DNA of 64,000 bases. Source: Microbotryum silenes-acaulis. Taxonomy: Eukaryota > Basidiomycota > Microbotryomycetes > Microbotryales > Microbotryaceae. The notes below the pieces were generated by a model. It was not told where the DNA came from, made no database searches, and worked only from the letters and a program-made list of their open reading frames with translations. Position 1 is the first letter of the stretch; the number at the start of each line of letters is the position of its first letter. This document shows positions 45,121-56,200 of the stretch, piece by piece. Both the position numbers and the translations under genes were made by a program. Location: contig QPFY01000002.1 of assembly GCA_003665825.1 (NCBI GenBank), positions 2,232,001 through 2,296,000 on the forward strand. Reading direction: 5' to 3'.

Positions 45121-47052
45121 ATGTCCGACCAGGCACCGCCTGATCCGGGCCGCGGCCCTCCGGAGCCGGCAGCGACGGGACAACCACGTGGTGACGCGGG
45201 GGCGGAGGCCGATGCCGCCGAGGGACCAGCGAACCCCGGCCTAGCGCTGTACCAGGAAAAGCGTGATGAAGAAAAGAAGAGGAAAGAGGATGTCGCGAGA
45301 ATCCTGAAGATGATCAGTGTCGAAGATGGCACACGCCAGGGCACCCGCATCCTTGTGCTCAAAGACGCACTCGGCTTTGGCAAGGACCGGGCCACCTCCC
45401 TGCGCTTCAGCGCCCTCAATGCAACGAAACCAATCGCCGACACGTCTGGTGCCGTTCTGGAAGTCACGTTCGAACACACCGGTGTGGCCACCGAACGCGA
45501 GAAGTCCGAGTTGTACTCGAAGGTGCTCCGTACCCTGTCGCCCGACACGTCGTTGTGTTTTAACCTGCCCGCAGGAGTTGTCCTCCCGCCCGAGTTCCAG
45601 AAATACGCTCCAATCATCCATGGAGTCGCACCGGAATCGATCATCCAAAGCGGCAACACCCGGTTCAAGTTCGTGGTGCGCTGCGCTAGCGCAGCGGCGC
45701 TCGACCAAGTCCACGACGCGGCGACCAAGATCGAGTGGAAACGCTCCTTTGCCCAAGTCCGCAAGCGCTTGGCGTTCGTCAAAAACGTCGTCGAATTGCG
45801 TTTCATTATCAGTCCTGAGGCCGAATACACGAACGACGACCTCTGGAACAAACTGCAAGGCGTCGTCGCCAAGCTTACCGGGGACGGCCACAAGTGCGAC
45901 TTGCTCCAACTCCAGCAGCCTCTAACGGTCGTTCAAGGCTCGTACCTCGTCGCTCGAGGAAACTACGCGGCCATCGTCCAGTTCGACGACGACGACCTGT
46001 TCAAGAACAACGGTGCTCAACTTCGGCAGGTTCTACCGACGAGGATCAACCTTCGGGGACGACTCGCAACACTCACGCCCCTTCGCCACGACTACGAGGC
46101 CGAAGCCTCGTGCCGCCGATGCGGCTTTGTAGGCCACTCCGACAACTGCGTTCAAAAGCCGGTCCAGCGTCAGCAGGCCTCCCAGAAAAACAACAACAAC
46201 CAAAGGCCCCAGGCCGAGCCCCAAAGCAACATCGAGCAAACCTCGACCCCCCAAAAACAACGCAGAGGTGATGTAGCCTCTCCCTCTCCCCCAATGTCTC
46301 CTGTCGCGTCCAAGCGTTCAAAGAAGAACGCATCTCCCACAAGGGACACTAACAACTCACCACGAGTCTACCCTACTCGTTCACAAAGCTCTACACCCAC
46401 AGCATCCGCCCCTCGCGGTTTCATCGTCGCCGCAAACCCATTCGCAAGTCTGGCCGGCGACGTAGCCGAGGAGGCGCAGGAGGAGCCCGCTCAGGCCCTC
46501 GAGGACGACGAGGACGCGATGAGCGTAGTCGAGGCACAGCTGGAACAACAGCAGGAGGTGCCGCCGCTGGAGCCTTCGGATCTGTCGGATCTGCAGGACC
46601 GCGGAGCGGAGGGGAACCAGGGGGAACACACGGAGACGAGTGACGCGGAAGAAGGGGAATCGCAGTCGGCCGAGACGGGTCACCATCAGCTGGATATGGA
46701 CGGCCTTCCCGACGACTGGATGAATCGTGTGTCGGATCGCGAGCGCAAACAGGATGCCGGTCTGTACGATGAGATCACCGAGTTGGACCGCACCCCGTCT
46801 GTGACCGGTTGGATGCCTTCGCCGTCTCCAGGTCCAGTGTTTGATCCCGAGCCCGAGCCCAAGCCCAAGCAGGAGGTGGACGATGGAAGTTCCCAGGGTC
46901 TTCGCCGGTCCGAGCGTATCCAGCGTCTCACCAGCGTCGCGCGCACATCGGACTGGAACGAATCGACTGCTGCGGACCCGCTCCCCTCACCCACATTCGG
47001 ACCTATGTTGTCCATCAAGGGAGCTGCTGCTGCAACGAAGGCGCGATCGTAA
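45121..47052 (+). CDS. LINE ORF1: gag-like nucleic-acid-binding protein with zinc knuckle
   Basis: This 643-residue protein is probably the RNA-binding ORF1p of the LINE. A Pro/Gly/Ala-rich start is followed by a charged segment and a folded part (about residues 60-310). A zinc knuckle-like motif CRRCGFVGHSDNC lies at about residues 331-343 (C-x2-C-x4-H-x3-C). The C-terminal half is acidic and Ser/Pro/Gln-rich, and probably disordered. The frame is fully open. The stop TAA at 47050-47052 overlaps the ORF2 ATG as TAATG, suggesting termination-reinitiation for ORF2 translation. Confidence 0.82.
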   Translation: MSDQAPPDPGRGPPEPAATGQPRGDAGAEADAAEGPANPGLALYQEKRDEEKKRKEDVARILKMISVEDGTRQGTRILVLKDALGFGKDRATSLRFSALNATKPIADTSGAVLEVTFEHTGVATEREKSELYSKVLRTLSPDTSLCFNLPAGVVLPPEFQKYAPIIHGVAPESIIQSGNTRFKFVVRCASAAALDQVHDAATKIEWKRSFAQVRKRLAFVKNVVELRFIISPEAEYTNDDLWNKLQGVVAKLTGDGHKCDLLQLQQPLTVVQGSYLVARGNYAAIVQFDDDDLFKNNGAQLRQVLPTRINLRGRLATLTPLRHDYEAEASCRRCGFVGHSDNCVQKPVQRQQASQKNNNNQRPQAEPQSNIEQTSTPQKQRRGDVASPSPPMSPVASKRSKKNASPTRDTNNSPRVYPTRSQSSTPTASAPRGFIVAANPFASLAGDVAEEAQEEPAQALEDDEDAMSVVEAQLEQQQEVPPLEPSDLSDLQDRGAEGNQGEHTETSDAEEGESQSAETGHHQLDMDGLPDDWMNRVSDRERKQDAGLYDEITELDRTPSVTGWMPSPSPGPVFDPEPEPKPKQEVDDGSSQGLRRSERIQRLTSVARTSDWNESTAADPLPSPTFGPMLSIKGAAAATKARS

Positions 47053-48056
47053 TGATTGAGTTCATCATCATGACCTGGAACGTCAACAGGGGCTTCAATA
47101 CCCCTGAACGACGTCATCTGCTTCTTTCGTATCTCACTTCGCTCACACCTCCCCCTTCTGCTATCCTTCTCCAGGAACATAATGTTCCTAAATCACGACA
47201 ATCTCACATACGCCACGAGTACGCCCAGTCCCACCAGGGCGAGGCCTACTTTTCTCAACACTGCCTCACTTTGATTCCAAGCTCTTCTCCTCTTCTCGGT
47301 GGTCATCGTCGCACGCGTCAGTCTCTTGGCGGGCGCTTACTCGTGACCACCTTCGATGTGCGGGGTTCGACGGACGTCGTCGAACTCAACAATATCTACG
47401 CTCCGGTTCAACCCGCCGAGCGCCTCCTCTTCTTCACCTCCCTTCACTTTCGGGCGACCGTCTCCTCTCACATTCGGTTCATCGCGGGCGATCTCAACGA
47501 CTGCCCTATCCCCGCGGTGGATCGAGCGCAACAGGTGGATCGCCCGAACACCCACCACTGGCCTGTGCTTATGTCTCGGCTCGACGGGGTGTACACGGAT
47601 GCCATTCGGCTCATGCACCCACTGTCGCCGGCGACCACGCGCCCGCATCTCAGCAAGGACGGCCAGCTCATTTCGCGCGCGCGCATCGACTTTGTTCTGG
47701 TGCAGCGGCGACACGAGCGACGGATCGTTTCTGCTTCCACTCTGTACAATATCTCTCGATCCATGTCGGATCATCGACCGGTTACGGTCACATTTAGGCT
47801 GCGCGCAAGTGGTGCCGAGGTCGAAGAGGAGCTCTGCCTTCCCCAGGCGGCTCATTTTCTGACCCGCATCAACTCGTCAACCTTCAAACACGCCGAGTTT
47901 AAGGAGTTCGTAGCAGGCACCGTCTGGGGATCCGGTCGCCGACCTTCAGCGCGTACTCTCGGAGTCTCGGGTCCAAGCTCTCGAGCTGTCTCGGCGTCTG
48001 TTTCGGGAGCGCAACGCCCTCGAGATGATGCTGGTATCTCGACTGCAGGACATTGA
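47052..48056 (+). CDS. LINE ORF2, first part: apurinic endonuclease domain
   Basis: The start ATG shares a base with the ORF1 stop. The AP-endonuclease-like domain is readable in order: MTWNVNRG, ILLQEHNVP, NNIYAPVQP, FIAGDLNDCP, SRARIDFVLV and MSDHRPVTV. These contain the catalytic Asn, Glu, Asp and His residues expected for APE-type LINE endonucleases. Meaningful sequence in this frame ends near 47930 (FKEFVAGTV); beyond that the coding signal moves to the +1 frame, and this frame stops at 48056. The frame change separates the endonuclease from the reverse transcriptase. Confidence 0.8.
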   Translation: MIEFIIMTWNVNRGFNTPERRHLLLSYLTSLTPPPSAILLQEHNVPKSRQSHIRHEYAQSHQGEAYFSQHCLTLIPSSSPLLGGHRRTRQSLGGRLLVTTFDVRGSTDVVELNNIYAPVQPAERLLFFTSLHFRATVSSHIRFIAGDLNDCPIPAVDRAQQVDRPNTHHWPVLMSRLDGVYTDAIRLMHPLSPATTRPHLSKDGQLISRARIDFVLVQRRHERRIVSASTLYNISRSMSDHRPVTVTFRLRASGAEVEEELCLPQAAHFLTRINSSTFKHAEFKEFVAGTVWGSGRRPSARTLGVSGPSSRAVSASVSGAQRPRDDAGISTAGH

Positions 48057-51000
48057 GTCTCGTCGGGTGCTGAGTCCCTTTGACATCATCGACTGGACGA
48101 ACACCCACGACGCTCTCACCAAACTTGTGAACGAGCGAGCAAGGCAGTCCCGGATCAGGGCGCACGTTCCCGAGATTGCATCCGAGGAACGTCTCAGTCG
48201 TCCGGTACATGCCAAACTGGCTGCTCGGTCCCGGGATGTGAAGTTTCAGAGTATCCGGCTCGCTGATGGCGAGCTCACCACTGACATTGAGCGCGCGCTC
48301 GAGCACACCCATTCTCATTTCCAGCAGCACTACCTTGTCGAAGCGAAGGATCCGGAACAGGTCGTGACGATGCGGGATGAGCTCTTGGGACCCATCAGAT
48401 CAGCAAGACCTTGTGACGACCCGCTTTCCGACGTTCGCTTCCTTCGGCGCTTCTCGAATTCGCACGTCGACATTCTTGCCGAGCCCATCAGCGAGGCCGA
48501 GGTGCTCGCAGCGATTCGAACCACGCACGAAGGTCGATCTCCGGGTCCTTCAGGGGTCCCCTATGAGATGTATCGAGCCTGCCCCTTGCTTTGGGCCCCT
48601 CTCTTGACTCGAGCCTACAACGAGCTGATTACTCGAGGCTCCCTTACTCCACAACAGAGCCAGGCGAATGTGCGCCTCTTGTTCAAACACAACAAACCTG
48701 GTGCAGCGCGGTGCGACCTCAAATCGTATCGTCCGATCACCTTGCGGGAATGCGACTACAAGATCTTCACCAAGGTCTACGTGGCTCGTCTGAACCGGAT
48801 CCTCCCCGATGTTCTTCCGGCCGGACAGCATGGGTTCGTCAAAGGGCGAAGACCAGCGGACGCGGCTTTGCATCTGAGGCTCCTGATCGATGAGATTAGG
48901 GGTCGTGGGGCAGAGTTCCCGACAGCAGCGCTCCTCTCCCTGGATCAGAGCTCGGCTTACGACATGGTCGAGCACGACTGGGTCTTTGCGGTGTTTGAGG
49001 CTCTCGGCGCGCCGGAATCTTTCCAGCGCGTCTTGCGGATGCTCTACAACGGCGAGACGTCCACAGCGCGGTACATTGTCAACGGTTTCCTTACCGAGAC
49101 GGTGCGACTCCTGTGCGGTCTTGGCCAGGGCGATCCTCTCTCTTCTTCTGTCTGGGATGTGGTATTCCAACCCTTCCTTGATTCTCTCAGTCGACGCAAC
49201 ATTGCGCTGACTATCACTCTTCCGGAGCTGGCTCCTCGTCCGCAGACTCGATGCATCACCAATTTGGCGTTCGCGGATGACGCCGTCGTCGCTGTCGCTG
49301 GACCGGAAGCTATTGCTTCGCTCGAGGCGTTAGCTCGGGATTGGCGACTCGCGACGAACGGCCGTCTAAACACCGACAAAACCGTGGTGATGCCATTGGG
49401 CGCGACGTTGTGGGATCGCGCGGACTTGTCCAAACTGTCGTTCGTGGCACCGGACGAGTCTCTTCCCTGGATCGGTCTCCAGTTTGCGCCTGACGGCAAC
49501 AACAGGCTGGGATTCCATGATCTTGAGCGAAGGGTCGATCGAGTGATTCTCTCGGTGCGCGACCGATGGATGACGCATCATACCCGGGCTTTCTATCTCA
49601 ACCGCTACGGCATCTCCAAGGTGCTGCACTCTCTCTCCGCCGACGTACCGCCATCCGACGTGATCAAGGCGATCGAGCGCAAGCTTGCCGACTTTGTGAA
49701 GGGAGGACCGCAGCGCAGTGACTACAAGCAATCGGTCATCTTCACGACACGGGCGCGAGGTGGTCTCAGCGTCGTGAGCATCCAAGATGTGGTGGATTCA
49801 GTCTCGGTACGGATTTGGGACGTGCTGGCCGGCGGGTCAACTGCTATTTGGAGCGATCTGGCTCGGAGTTCCATCCGGCGAGCGCTTCCGACCTTTGACT
49901 TTGCTACGGATCTGTGGACGTGGAGGAACGCCGACGCACCCCGGGAGCTACATCCCCGCTGGCGAGCGGTGCTCTCGGTCGCTGAACGCTACCCTGCCGT
50001 CGTCGATCCTGCCAAACTTTCGGTCTCCAATTTTCTTTCTCTTTCTCCCCTCCAACCTGGTCTGCATGACTCGCGGGCGTTCTCGGAGCAGGATAAGCGT
50101 TTGGCGAAGCTTTTCAGTTTCGAACGCACCATCGCTGACATCTATGCGCGAGCCCAATACCCCGCAGCTCCAACGGTGCCCTGGACCCCTGAGAAGCATC
50201 CCCAAGGCGACGGCTCGGAGCTGTCCAACCTTTGGCAATGGAAGCGCGATCAAGTCCAGGCGTGGATCCAGGTCGCAGGCGATCGCCTCATCCCGCCGCT
50301 TCCGCCTCCTGTTCCCGTCCTCGCACGTCGACCACCCGTCATTCGTGTTGTTGGAGCACCTGGAGTCCGGCCCGGCGGTCCCCTCGAGCACATCTTGCCC
50401 AGAGCGACTCCGGTCGGCATGCCTGATCAAAAACTTCCCCTCCCCTCCGGTCCCTTGTGTGCTGATCAGTGGAGAATGTTGAACTTGGACAGACCTTACA
50501 CCATTGCGCGACTTCGACGCGTCATCAACCATCGACGTTTCGACGACACACAACGCCCTGGATCACTCGCCACACCCAAAGAAAGGCGACTCTTCTGGGT
50601 GTGGTTCCACACCGGGCCCGCCACGGCCCGCGAGCGCGAGGTGCACTTCAAGCTGGCGTACCACTTCACGCCAACGCGGAAGCGCCAGTTTGTGCAGCGG
50701 CATGGCAACTCAGCCTGCTGCCTTGTGCAGGCATGCAGCCTGGCAGGGGTGGAGGATGACTTTACTCACTTTTGGCATGATTGCCCTGACTCTTCTCAAT
50801 TTTGGCAAGCAGCTAGCTCCGTTCTCTGCGACGCGCTGGGGGTCGTGTCGATCCTCGACCTCGACTACACGGCACTTCAGATCGAGCACGGCCTCCCTCG
50901 ACTGCGCGCTCGCCTTCCGACGTCGAAAAAGCGCCCAATCCGCGCCTTCATTGCGCTGGCGCTCGACACTCTCAGCAACCGACGCTGGGATCTCCATCGC

Positions 51001-51078
51001 CACGCCAGAGCGATGTCGAGCATGGACAAGGAGATGGCGGGACTGAAGGAGAGGTTGGAGCTCAGATTGGCACGATGA
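48025..51078 (+). CDS. LINE ORF2, second part: reverse transcriptase and zinc-finger C-terminus
   Basis: This frame continues the LINE protein; the same frame is coding-like from about 47930 (VADLQRVLSES), upstream of its first ATG at 48025. Reverse transcriptase motifs are seen in order: GRSPGPSGVPYEMYR, KSYRPITLRECDYKIFTKV, PAGQHGFVKGRR, ALLSLDQSSAYDMVEHDW, GLGQGDPLSSSVW and the catalytic box FADDA, a variant of YADD. A Cys/His motif near the end (CSLAGVEDDFTHFWHDC) is typical of LINE C-termini. There is no RNase H motif that I can recognise. Apart from the frame change to the preceding part, it is fully open over about 1,017 codons. Confidence 0.87.
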   Translation: MMLVSRLQDIESRRVLSPFDIIDWTNTHDALTKLVNERARQSRIRAHVPEIASEERLSRPVHAKLAARSRDVKFQSIRLADGELTTDIERALEHTHSHFQQHYLVEAKDPEQVVTMRDELLGPIRSARPCDDPLSDVRFLRRFSNSHVDILAEPISEAEVLAAIRTTHEGRSPGPSGVPYEMYRACPLLWAPLLTRAYNELITRGSLTPQQSQANVRLLFKHNKPGAARCDLKSYRPITLRECDYKIFTKVYVARLNRILPDVLPAGQHGFVKGRRPADAALHLRLLIDEIRGRGAEFPTAALLSLDQSSAYDMVEHDWVFAVFEALGAPESFQRVLRMLYNGETSTARYIVNGFLTETVRLLCGLGQGDPLSSSVWDVVFQPFLDSLSRRNIALTITLPELAPRPQTRCITNLAFADDAVVAVAGPEAIASLEALARDWRLATNGRLNTDKTVVMPLGATLWDRADLSKLSFVAPDESLPWIGLQFAPDGNNRLGFHDLERRVDRVILSVRDRWMTHHTRAFYLNRYGISKVLHSLSADVPPSDVIKAIERKLADFVKGGPQRSDYKQSVIFTTRARGGLSVVSIQDVVDSVSVRIWDVLAGGSTAIWSDLARSSIRRALPTFDFATDLWTWRNADAPRELHPRWRAVLSVAERYPAVVDPAKLSVSNFLSLSPLQPGLHDSRAFSEQDKRLAKLFSFERTIADIYARAQYPAAPTVPWTPEKHPQGDGSELSNLWQWKRDQVQAWIQVAGDRLIPPLPPPVPVLARRPPVIRVVGAPGVRPGGPLEHILPRATPVGMPDQKLPLPSGPLCADQWRMLNLDRPYTIARLRRVINHRRFDDTQRPGSLATPKERRLFWVWFHTGPATAREREVHFKLAYHFTPTRKRQFVQRHGNSACCLVQACSLAGVEDDFTHFWHDCPDSSQFWQAASSVLCDALGVVSILDLDYTALQIEHGLPRLRARLPTSKKRPIRAFIALALDTLSNRRWDLHRHARAMSSMDKEMAGLKERLELRLAR

Positions 51079-52557
51079 AGTAGACGGCGCTCCTCCCTAC
51101 CCAGCCAAGAACCACAAACCAAAAACCAAATAAAAATCACAAGTCCCCTTTCCCTCTTTCTCAATCTCCAAAATGTCTCCCAAACACGCCAGAATACTGA
51201 ACCTGTTTTCTCTCGCTCTTTTTGCCATTCCTCCTCATAGGCTTCCGTACTCCCCAGGAGCCTCGGGTTCTTTGCGCCGGCGGGCATTGTCGCCCTTGGT
51301 TCGAGCTTCTGCCACATCACGATGACACACAGCGAAAGCGGATCCCCTTGGCCCTCTCCTGGACTACGCCGTGAGTTTTCCACTCCTCTCAAGGGCCGGG
51401 TCTGTCTTCTCTTTCGGTCGAGCGACTCCGTGATCTCCTGTTCAAGGCCGGCACAAACTGCCTGCGTGGCTCGCCTCTCCTTGCTTTGCTGCTCGCTCGG
51501 AGTCGCGGCCGCGCGGCGGGTGACTCGGGTACCGAACCGCCATACACATCCACACTCGAGCGAGGTTCCACCCAAAGACATCACCGTCGTGGGCCTCATG
51601 CTCCTTCTTTCCCCAGTATCTGCGGTGATTGGGAACCACCTGCACGTACAACGGGACTCGAGTGTGCGTTCCGAGATTGGGAGTACGCCGCAGGGAAGCG
51701 AGGCCCCTGCGGAAGGTAGACCCCGCCTCCTGTCTCCAGCTGCGCGCCGGTGTTGTCGGCCACCCGCCCGCGCTGCAGACCGAGGCGTGTCCAATGGACT
51801 GTCACATGCTCCGTGACTTTCCCCGGAAATCTCTGGATTGTGTGTTTTTGTGCGAAGTAGGCCTGTTTCGCAGTTGCAGTCATTGAATAGGGGTGATCTG
51901 GGGTCGTGCGGTCGCGAGGGGGGGGGCCGACTTTGGTAACCGAAAAGGGGTTTGGAATCCGCGGTGCAGATCCAGCGCAGTTGGGTACAAGGGGTATGTG
52001 ATTGCTGCGGTCGCAGGGGGTTATACCCCTTTGGACCACGTGAATCATTCGGATTGAGCGGGATGTTTGTACCATCGGAGGCCTTGTTCGACGCGTCTCA
52101 AAGAATTAAGGGGCCTCAAGGAGTATGGCGGTCTCAGGGGGGGTCTGAAGTCAAAAGATCGAAGAAGGTTCAACTGTACAACTATAATCGGATTCGCCTG
52201 TACAACACATGTACCACCACCAACAATTCCTCCATCGTTTCCCGATTCCTTGTGTATTATCTTCAATCTTCCTTTCATTCGTCTCTGGGAGGGAGCAACC
52301 GTGGGTGGGGGGGACTTGAACTCGGATGTATCGGGTTGGTCTGTTCTGCTAGTTACAACGCATCGAGCGGCGGTTGTGGTCATCATCGTGCATACTGGGC
52401 AGCATCTCCTTTAGTTCCGTAGGGGGTTTTCTCGTCTTGCAAATTAGCGATGAGTTTCATACAAAAAAAAAAAAAAACAAAAAAAAAAACACTTTAGATC
52501 CCTCCCTTGTGGTGCGTGAACCGTGTAACATCAAGGGTCAGTCGCTCTGACTCCATC
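51079..52557. other. LINE 3' region and flank, no gene
   Basis: There is no supportable coding sequence. The segment begins as the LINE 3' UTR and contains the A-tail at 52463-52491; the part 52235-52491 is the repeat related to 42600-42887. A purine run (CAGGGGGGGTCTGA) occurs near 52134. Confidence 0.5.
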
Positions 52558-53625
52558 CTATTGCCACACTGCAGGTGCCATGTCATCGGAAGAAGAGCAC
52601 ACCATACGTACCAATGAGCCCATCAATTCCAGCCAATGTTCCCCGTAGTGTTTGTGATCATCGTGTTTCTGAACCAGCGCCTCTTTCTCGAACCGCGTGC
52701 GGAGGCTACGGATCCAAGTCCTCTTCGATTTACCCTTGCTGGACAAGTTCCTTATCACTTCTTCGCGGACCTGATCGAACGTCCTGGGGTGGCCGGTCCC
52801 CTTGAGCCTGTCGAGAAGAAAGTTGCCCATGTCCTCTACCTTATGGGAATAAGAGGCCGACGCAGGCCAGTGTTCCTTGGCCATGAAGAGCTCGTGATCT
52901 CGCGTTCTTTTGACGTTGACGTTGAGGTCGCGTGAAGGTTTCACCGGGGTCGTGCCGCTCTTACGAGGTGCGGCAGGCAATGGACGAGCGGAAGGAGTGG
53001 AAGATGACGACTGTGTAGATTCGTGGGAATATTGAAAACAAGAAGTGAAGACTAAGTCGGCACCGCGACCAAAATAGGCATGAACGAGTAGTTCTACTCA
53101 CCGCAAATTCGAGACCGGAACTTGAACTGGTACCGGATCCCGTCGATGACATACTTTCCTGCGACTGGGCATCATCCTACATGTAGGAAACAATGAGAAA
53201 GGTTTCAGCCAATGGTCGAAATATCAGCAAGTGCGTCGCAATGGCAAGTCAATCGAAATATACCGTCGGCAAGCTCTACTGACCTGGCCGGGAGCCGTTG
53301 GTAGTGAAGGTGCCAGTGAGGGGGTAACGGTACCGAGGGTGGGTCTCAACTCGTCGATGACGTTCTCGATGACGAGCGACGCAAAGCCCTCGACTAAGGG
53401 GATGGTGGAAGTGGAAGGCGAGTTGTTGGGCTCGAGGTCTGAGGTAGAAGGCGAGCTTGGGACCGAGCTCGAGGTCGAGGTCGAAGTTGGGGCTTTGACA
53501 TGGCCAAGGTCCGAGGAGGTGACAGTCGGAGAGGCTACGTGCACAGGCTCGGCGGGATCTGCTATTCTTGGGGCGATTGGACGAGACCTGAGAGCCATTT
53601 GGTGGGAACGGGGACCTGGGGCCAT
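52558..53625 (-). CDS. Hypothetical protein, three exons
   Basis: The start ATG 53625-53623 gives MAPGPRSHQMALRSRP, followed by a Ser/Thr/Pro-rich exon ending SLPTAPGQ at about 53285. A small exon (53178-53102) reads DDAQSQESMSSTGSG and so on to LEFA. Exon 3 starts at about 53022 (SSSSTPSARPLPAAPRKSG) and ends at 52558. GT-AG borders and phases fit. The last exon has a charged, helical-looking domain (HKVEDMGNFLLDRLKGTG, FDQVREEVIRNLSSKGKSKR, RSLRTRFEKEALVQKHDDHK). I do not recognise a family. It lies just after the LINE. Confidence 0.55.
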
Positions 53626-56200
53626 ACTCGTAAATTCGAATAGGTTCAACAGATTGGTGGAAGCTCAAGAGGTGCGGCCACCACGCGAGCGCCGGAGATG
53701 ATTGGGGCCCATGCGCAAGGAGCCTCGGAAAAGCGAGTCGACCGCAACCGCGGGCGCGCCGAGCGAAGCCGAAGCTGGAGACGTGGCTTCGTGTGGGGCA
53801 CGAGGAGCACGAGGAAGTTGAAACGATATCACATTTTGAAATGGCGGGAAACTAAGCAGTGTCAACGCAAACTCAATTCATATTGGCTGAGGTCGATGTA
53901 CCACAAAAAAAAAAGCCTATGATTGAGGGAGATCAAGGCGAAGCTTTCAGCATACTGCCGAGAGCATGGGTGGAAGAGCCCCGTGCGCAGTAGAAAATTT
54001 CACCGGCCTATTTTGACTACGACGCCGACGTAGGGCAAGCGTACCAACGGGTAGAACAATGTCCATATCGAAAGTTTGTGTCTACAGCCAGGTAGTGCTC
54101 GCATCATTATGGCTCTGTCTTCGCAATCTGAGGGTCCCAAGACAGGGGTAAAGAGAGGTTCGCGAATTGAACGTCAAGGAGCGATATGTGACGACAGCAT
54201 GCTCTTTCAACAGCCATCAAACACTACATCTTTTGGACGCGCTGGAGTTCCTTCATCATGTCCCCTGCCACTATCGCGGTGACCCACCGACGGCGTGCGC
54301 CGCCGGCCCGGCGTGGGCCCGACAACCCCTCGCAATCCCCACTTCCCATTAGTCTGCTTCCCAACGACGCCCACAGCTATCCGACACCACCTTGTGATCT
54401 CGAGTGCCCCAACAATGACCTGTCACAGGCGTCGCAACAGTCGCATCGATTCGTCCAGAGCAGAACGTGTTATCTTTCGCCGATGGCGACGATGAGGATT
54501 GCGGGCAGAGCGGCGACAATCGAGCCCCATGATAGAGCAGCTGCTACACGACGCCTGTGACTGTTTCGCTCGAACCGAGTAGGTAAGGTGGGCATGCTGT
54601 AGGAAGACCAGATCGCGGTCAGAATTTGGCACGACGTCGACCAGCCGGAGGGAGAGCCCGGGCTTGCTTACATGGAACAGCCCAACTGTCATCGCTGTCG
54701 TTCGAATCGCTCCGCCGCCCGAAAGACCGCCTTTGAGTCGCTGATGTGACATTTCTACACGCTCTTCGTTGGTGGGAAGGCGCACGCGTAGGGTCCAAGA
54801 CGCAGGGTGACGATGAACTGCGGTCGATGCGAGTACAGTGGGTGAATGCTCCCCCGCAAAACGAAGGCGGCAACAATGAAGGCTCGGCCTTGACTCGTCG
54901 GTTCCGGTCTGGTGTCTGCCCGGGTGTTTGCCCCGGCGAGAGCGAACATGCGCAGCGGGACGTGGTCGAACGCGTCGAAGGCTTGGTTCAGATCGAGAGG
55001 CCCACCAGGGCGAGGCGTGAGCGGAGACCACAGGTGGTTGCGTGTCACATGTGGGATCTGGAAATCTGGAAATCTGACGCAACGCTAGGTGTCAGCTACC
55101 AAAGATAGCGCGGTGCGACCGCGTCAACACAGCGGCAAGCGTGGACAAGCGTGTTGAAACGAGCAGCCTGACAGGGCGCCGCTGCAACCCCCCTGGCACG
55201 CACCACACAGGGTGTGGCCCCAAAGCGCGACGGATCGACGAATGAGAAATTGCGGACGACCGGGTGTGCCATGTCAGCAGCGGATCGTCATGGATTGAGA
55301 CGAATCTGTCGCAGAACAGAACGGACCGGCACCCGGCCGCGGCGGGGCCGACGCGAAGTCGAGAACGTTGGAGAGCACTGCACTGCTGCCGGCCACAGGG
55401 GTCGTCCTCAATTGTTCGGACCGATGAAACGACGAAGGACGAGGGTACCTGCCACGCGGATTGAACGCTCACTGCAGAGGATGGGCGTCCGAACATGTGG
55501 CTCAGAGTCAAACAAAGCAAGGTGAACCAAGCTCGTACCAAGACCCGCATCGCCGCAAACTCAAGAGGATGCTGTCCGGTCACGAGGGTGCGCCGGTGCG
55601 GGTGCGGTCCTAGGGTGCGAGTGGACAAATCGGGACCCATTTCAGCCACATTCGGCTTGGTCCGGCAGGGTTTGCCGACCCTCAAGAACGTGCGGGAGCG
55701 CGCGCGATCACCTCAGGCGTACCTACCGCTATTTGTTAACTTCTTGGCTGGTTGAACGAAGCGTCTGAGTGCGCGCGTCTCTTGCCTCCCCCGCCGCGTC
55801 GCGTCGTCTGTGCGGGGTGCCATCATCGTCATTGTCCTACATTCTCGGCACAGCTGGCTTCGGCTAAATGTATCTAGACGATCCGGATATCGATCTCCTT
55901 GGCGGTGAGTTTGAGCGAATGGCACCCCTCTTTGACTCGAGGATGTCTGAGCTTCTCCGAGTCGTCTTCAGCTTCGACAAACCAGACACCCGAATACAGC
56001 TTTCGTAGTCGATATACCGGCCAATGGTGGGTGCCAAGCTTGTGGCTTTGTTTTGAGCAAAGCTGGTTGATGTCGTCCCTTTCAGCTAGCAAACCCTGGC
56101 ATTTCGAGTCCGAGGACGCTGAGCCGCTTTCGTACCTCGCTGAACTAGATCGGTCCCTCAATGGGATCCGCACCAAAACGTGCTGCTCTTGGTCTTGACA
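53626..56200. other. Long gene-free stretch
   Basis: I see no gene I can support over about 2.5 kb. A minus frame at 55874-56290 (ending KLYSGVWFVEAEDDSEKLRH and further) has some coding character but no usable context and overlaps the weak plus-strand gene that follows. Confidence 0.45.

Larger units (their letters stand above)
45022..52491 (+). mobile_element. APE-type LINE retrotransposon, nearly full length, ORF2 frameshifted
   Basis: The element contains a 5' leader with a 7-bp repeat (TCATCTT, 45025-45050), ORF1 (45121-47052), ORF2 (47052-51078, with one frame change near 47.9 kb), and a long 3' region ending in an A-rich tail (52463-52491). The A tail and the ORF2 endonuclease-reverse transcriptase order define a non-LTR retrotransposon of the L1/Tad type. 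Element ends are my estimate; the 5' start and any target duplication were not established, and the 3' limit rests on the tail. Confidence 0.75.

Noticed and set aside
48550..50553. Minus-strand ORFs of up to about 200 codons
   Set aside because: Antisense shadows of the LINE reverse transcriptase ORF.
50877..51794. 305-codon minus-strand frame across the LINE 3' end
   Set aside because: Overlaps the reverse transcriptase C-terminus and UTR, Arg/Ser-rich, no motif.
53626..53649. Upstream start for the hypothetical protein at 52.6-53.6 kb
   Set aside because: The first codon of the open frame is TTG; the first ATG is at 53625.
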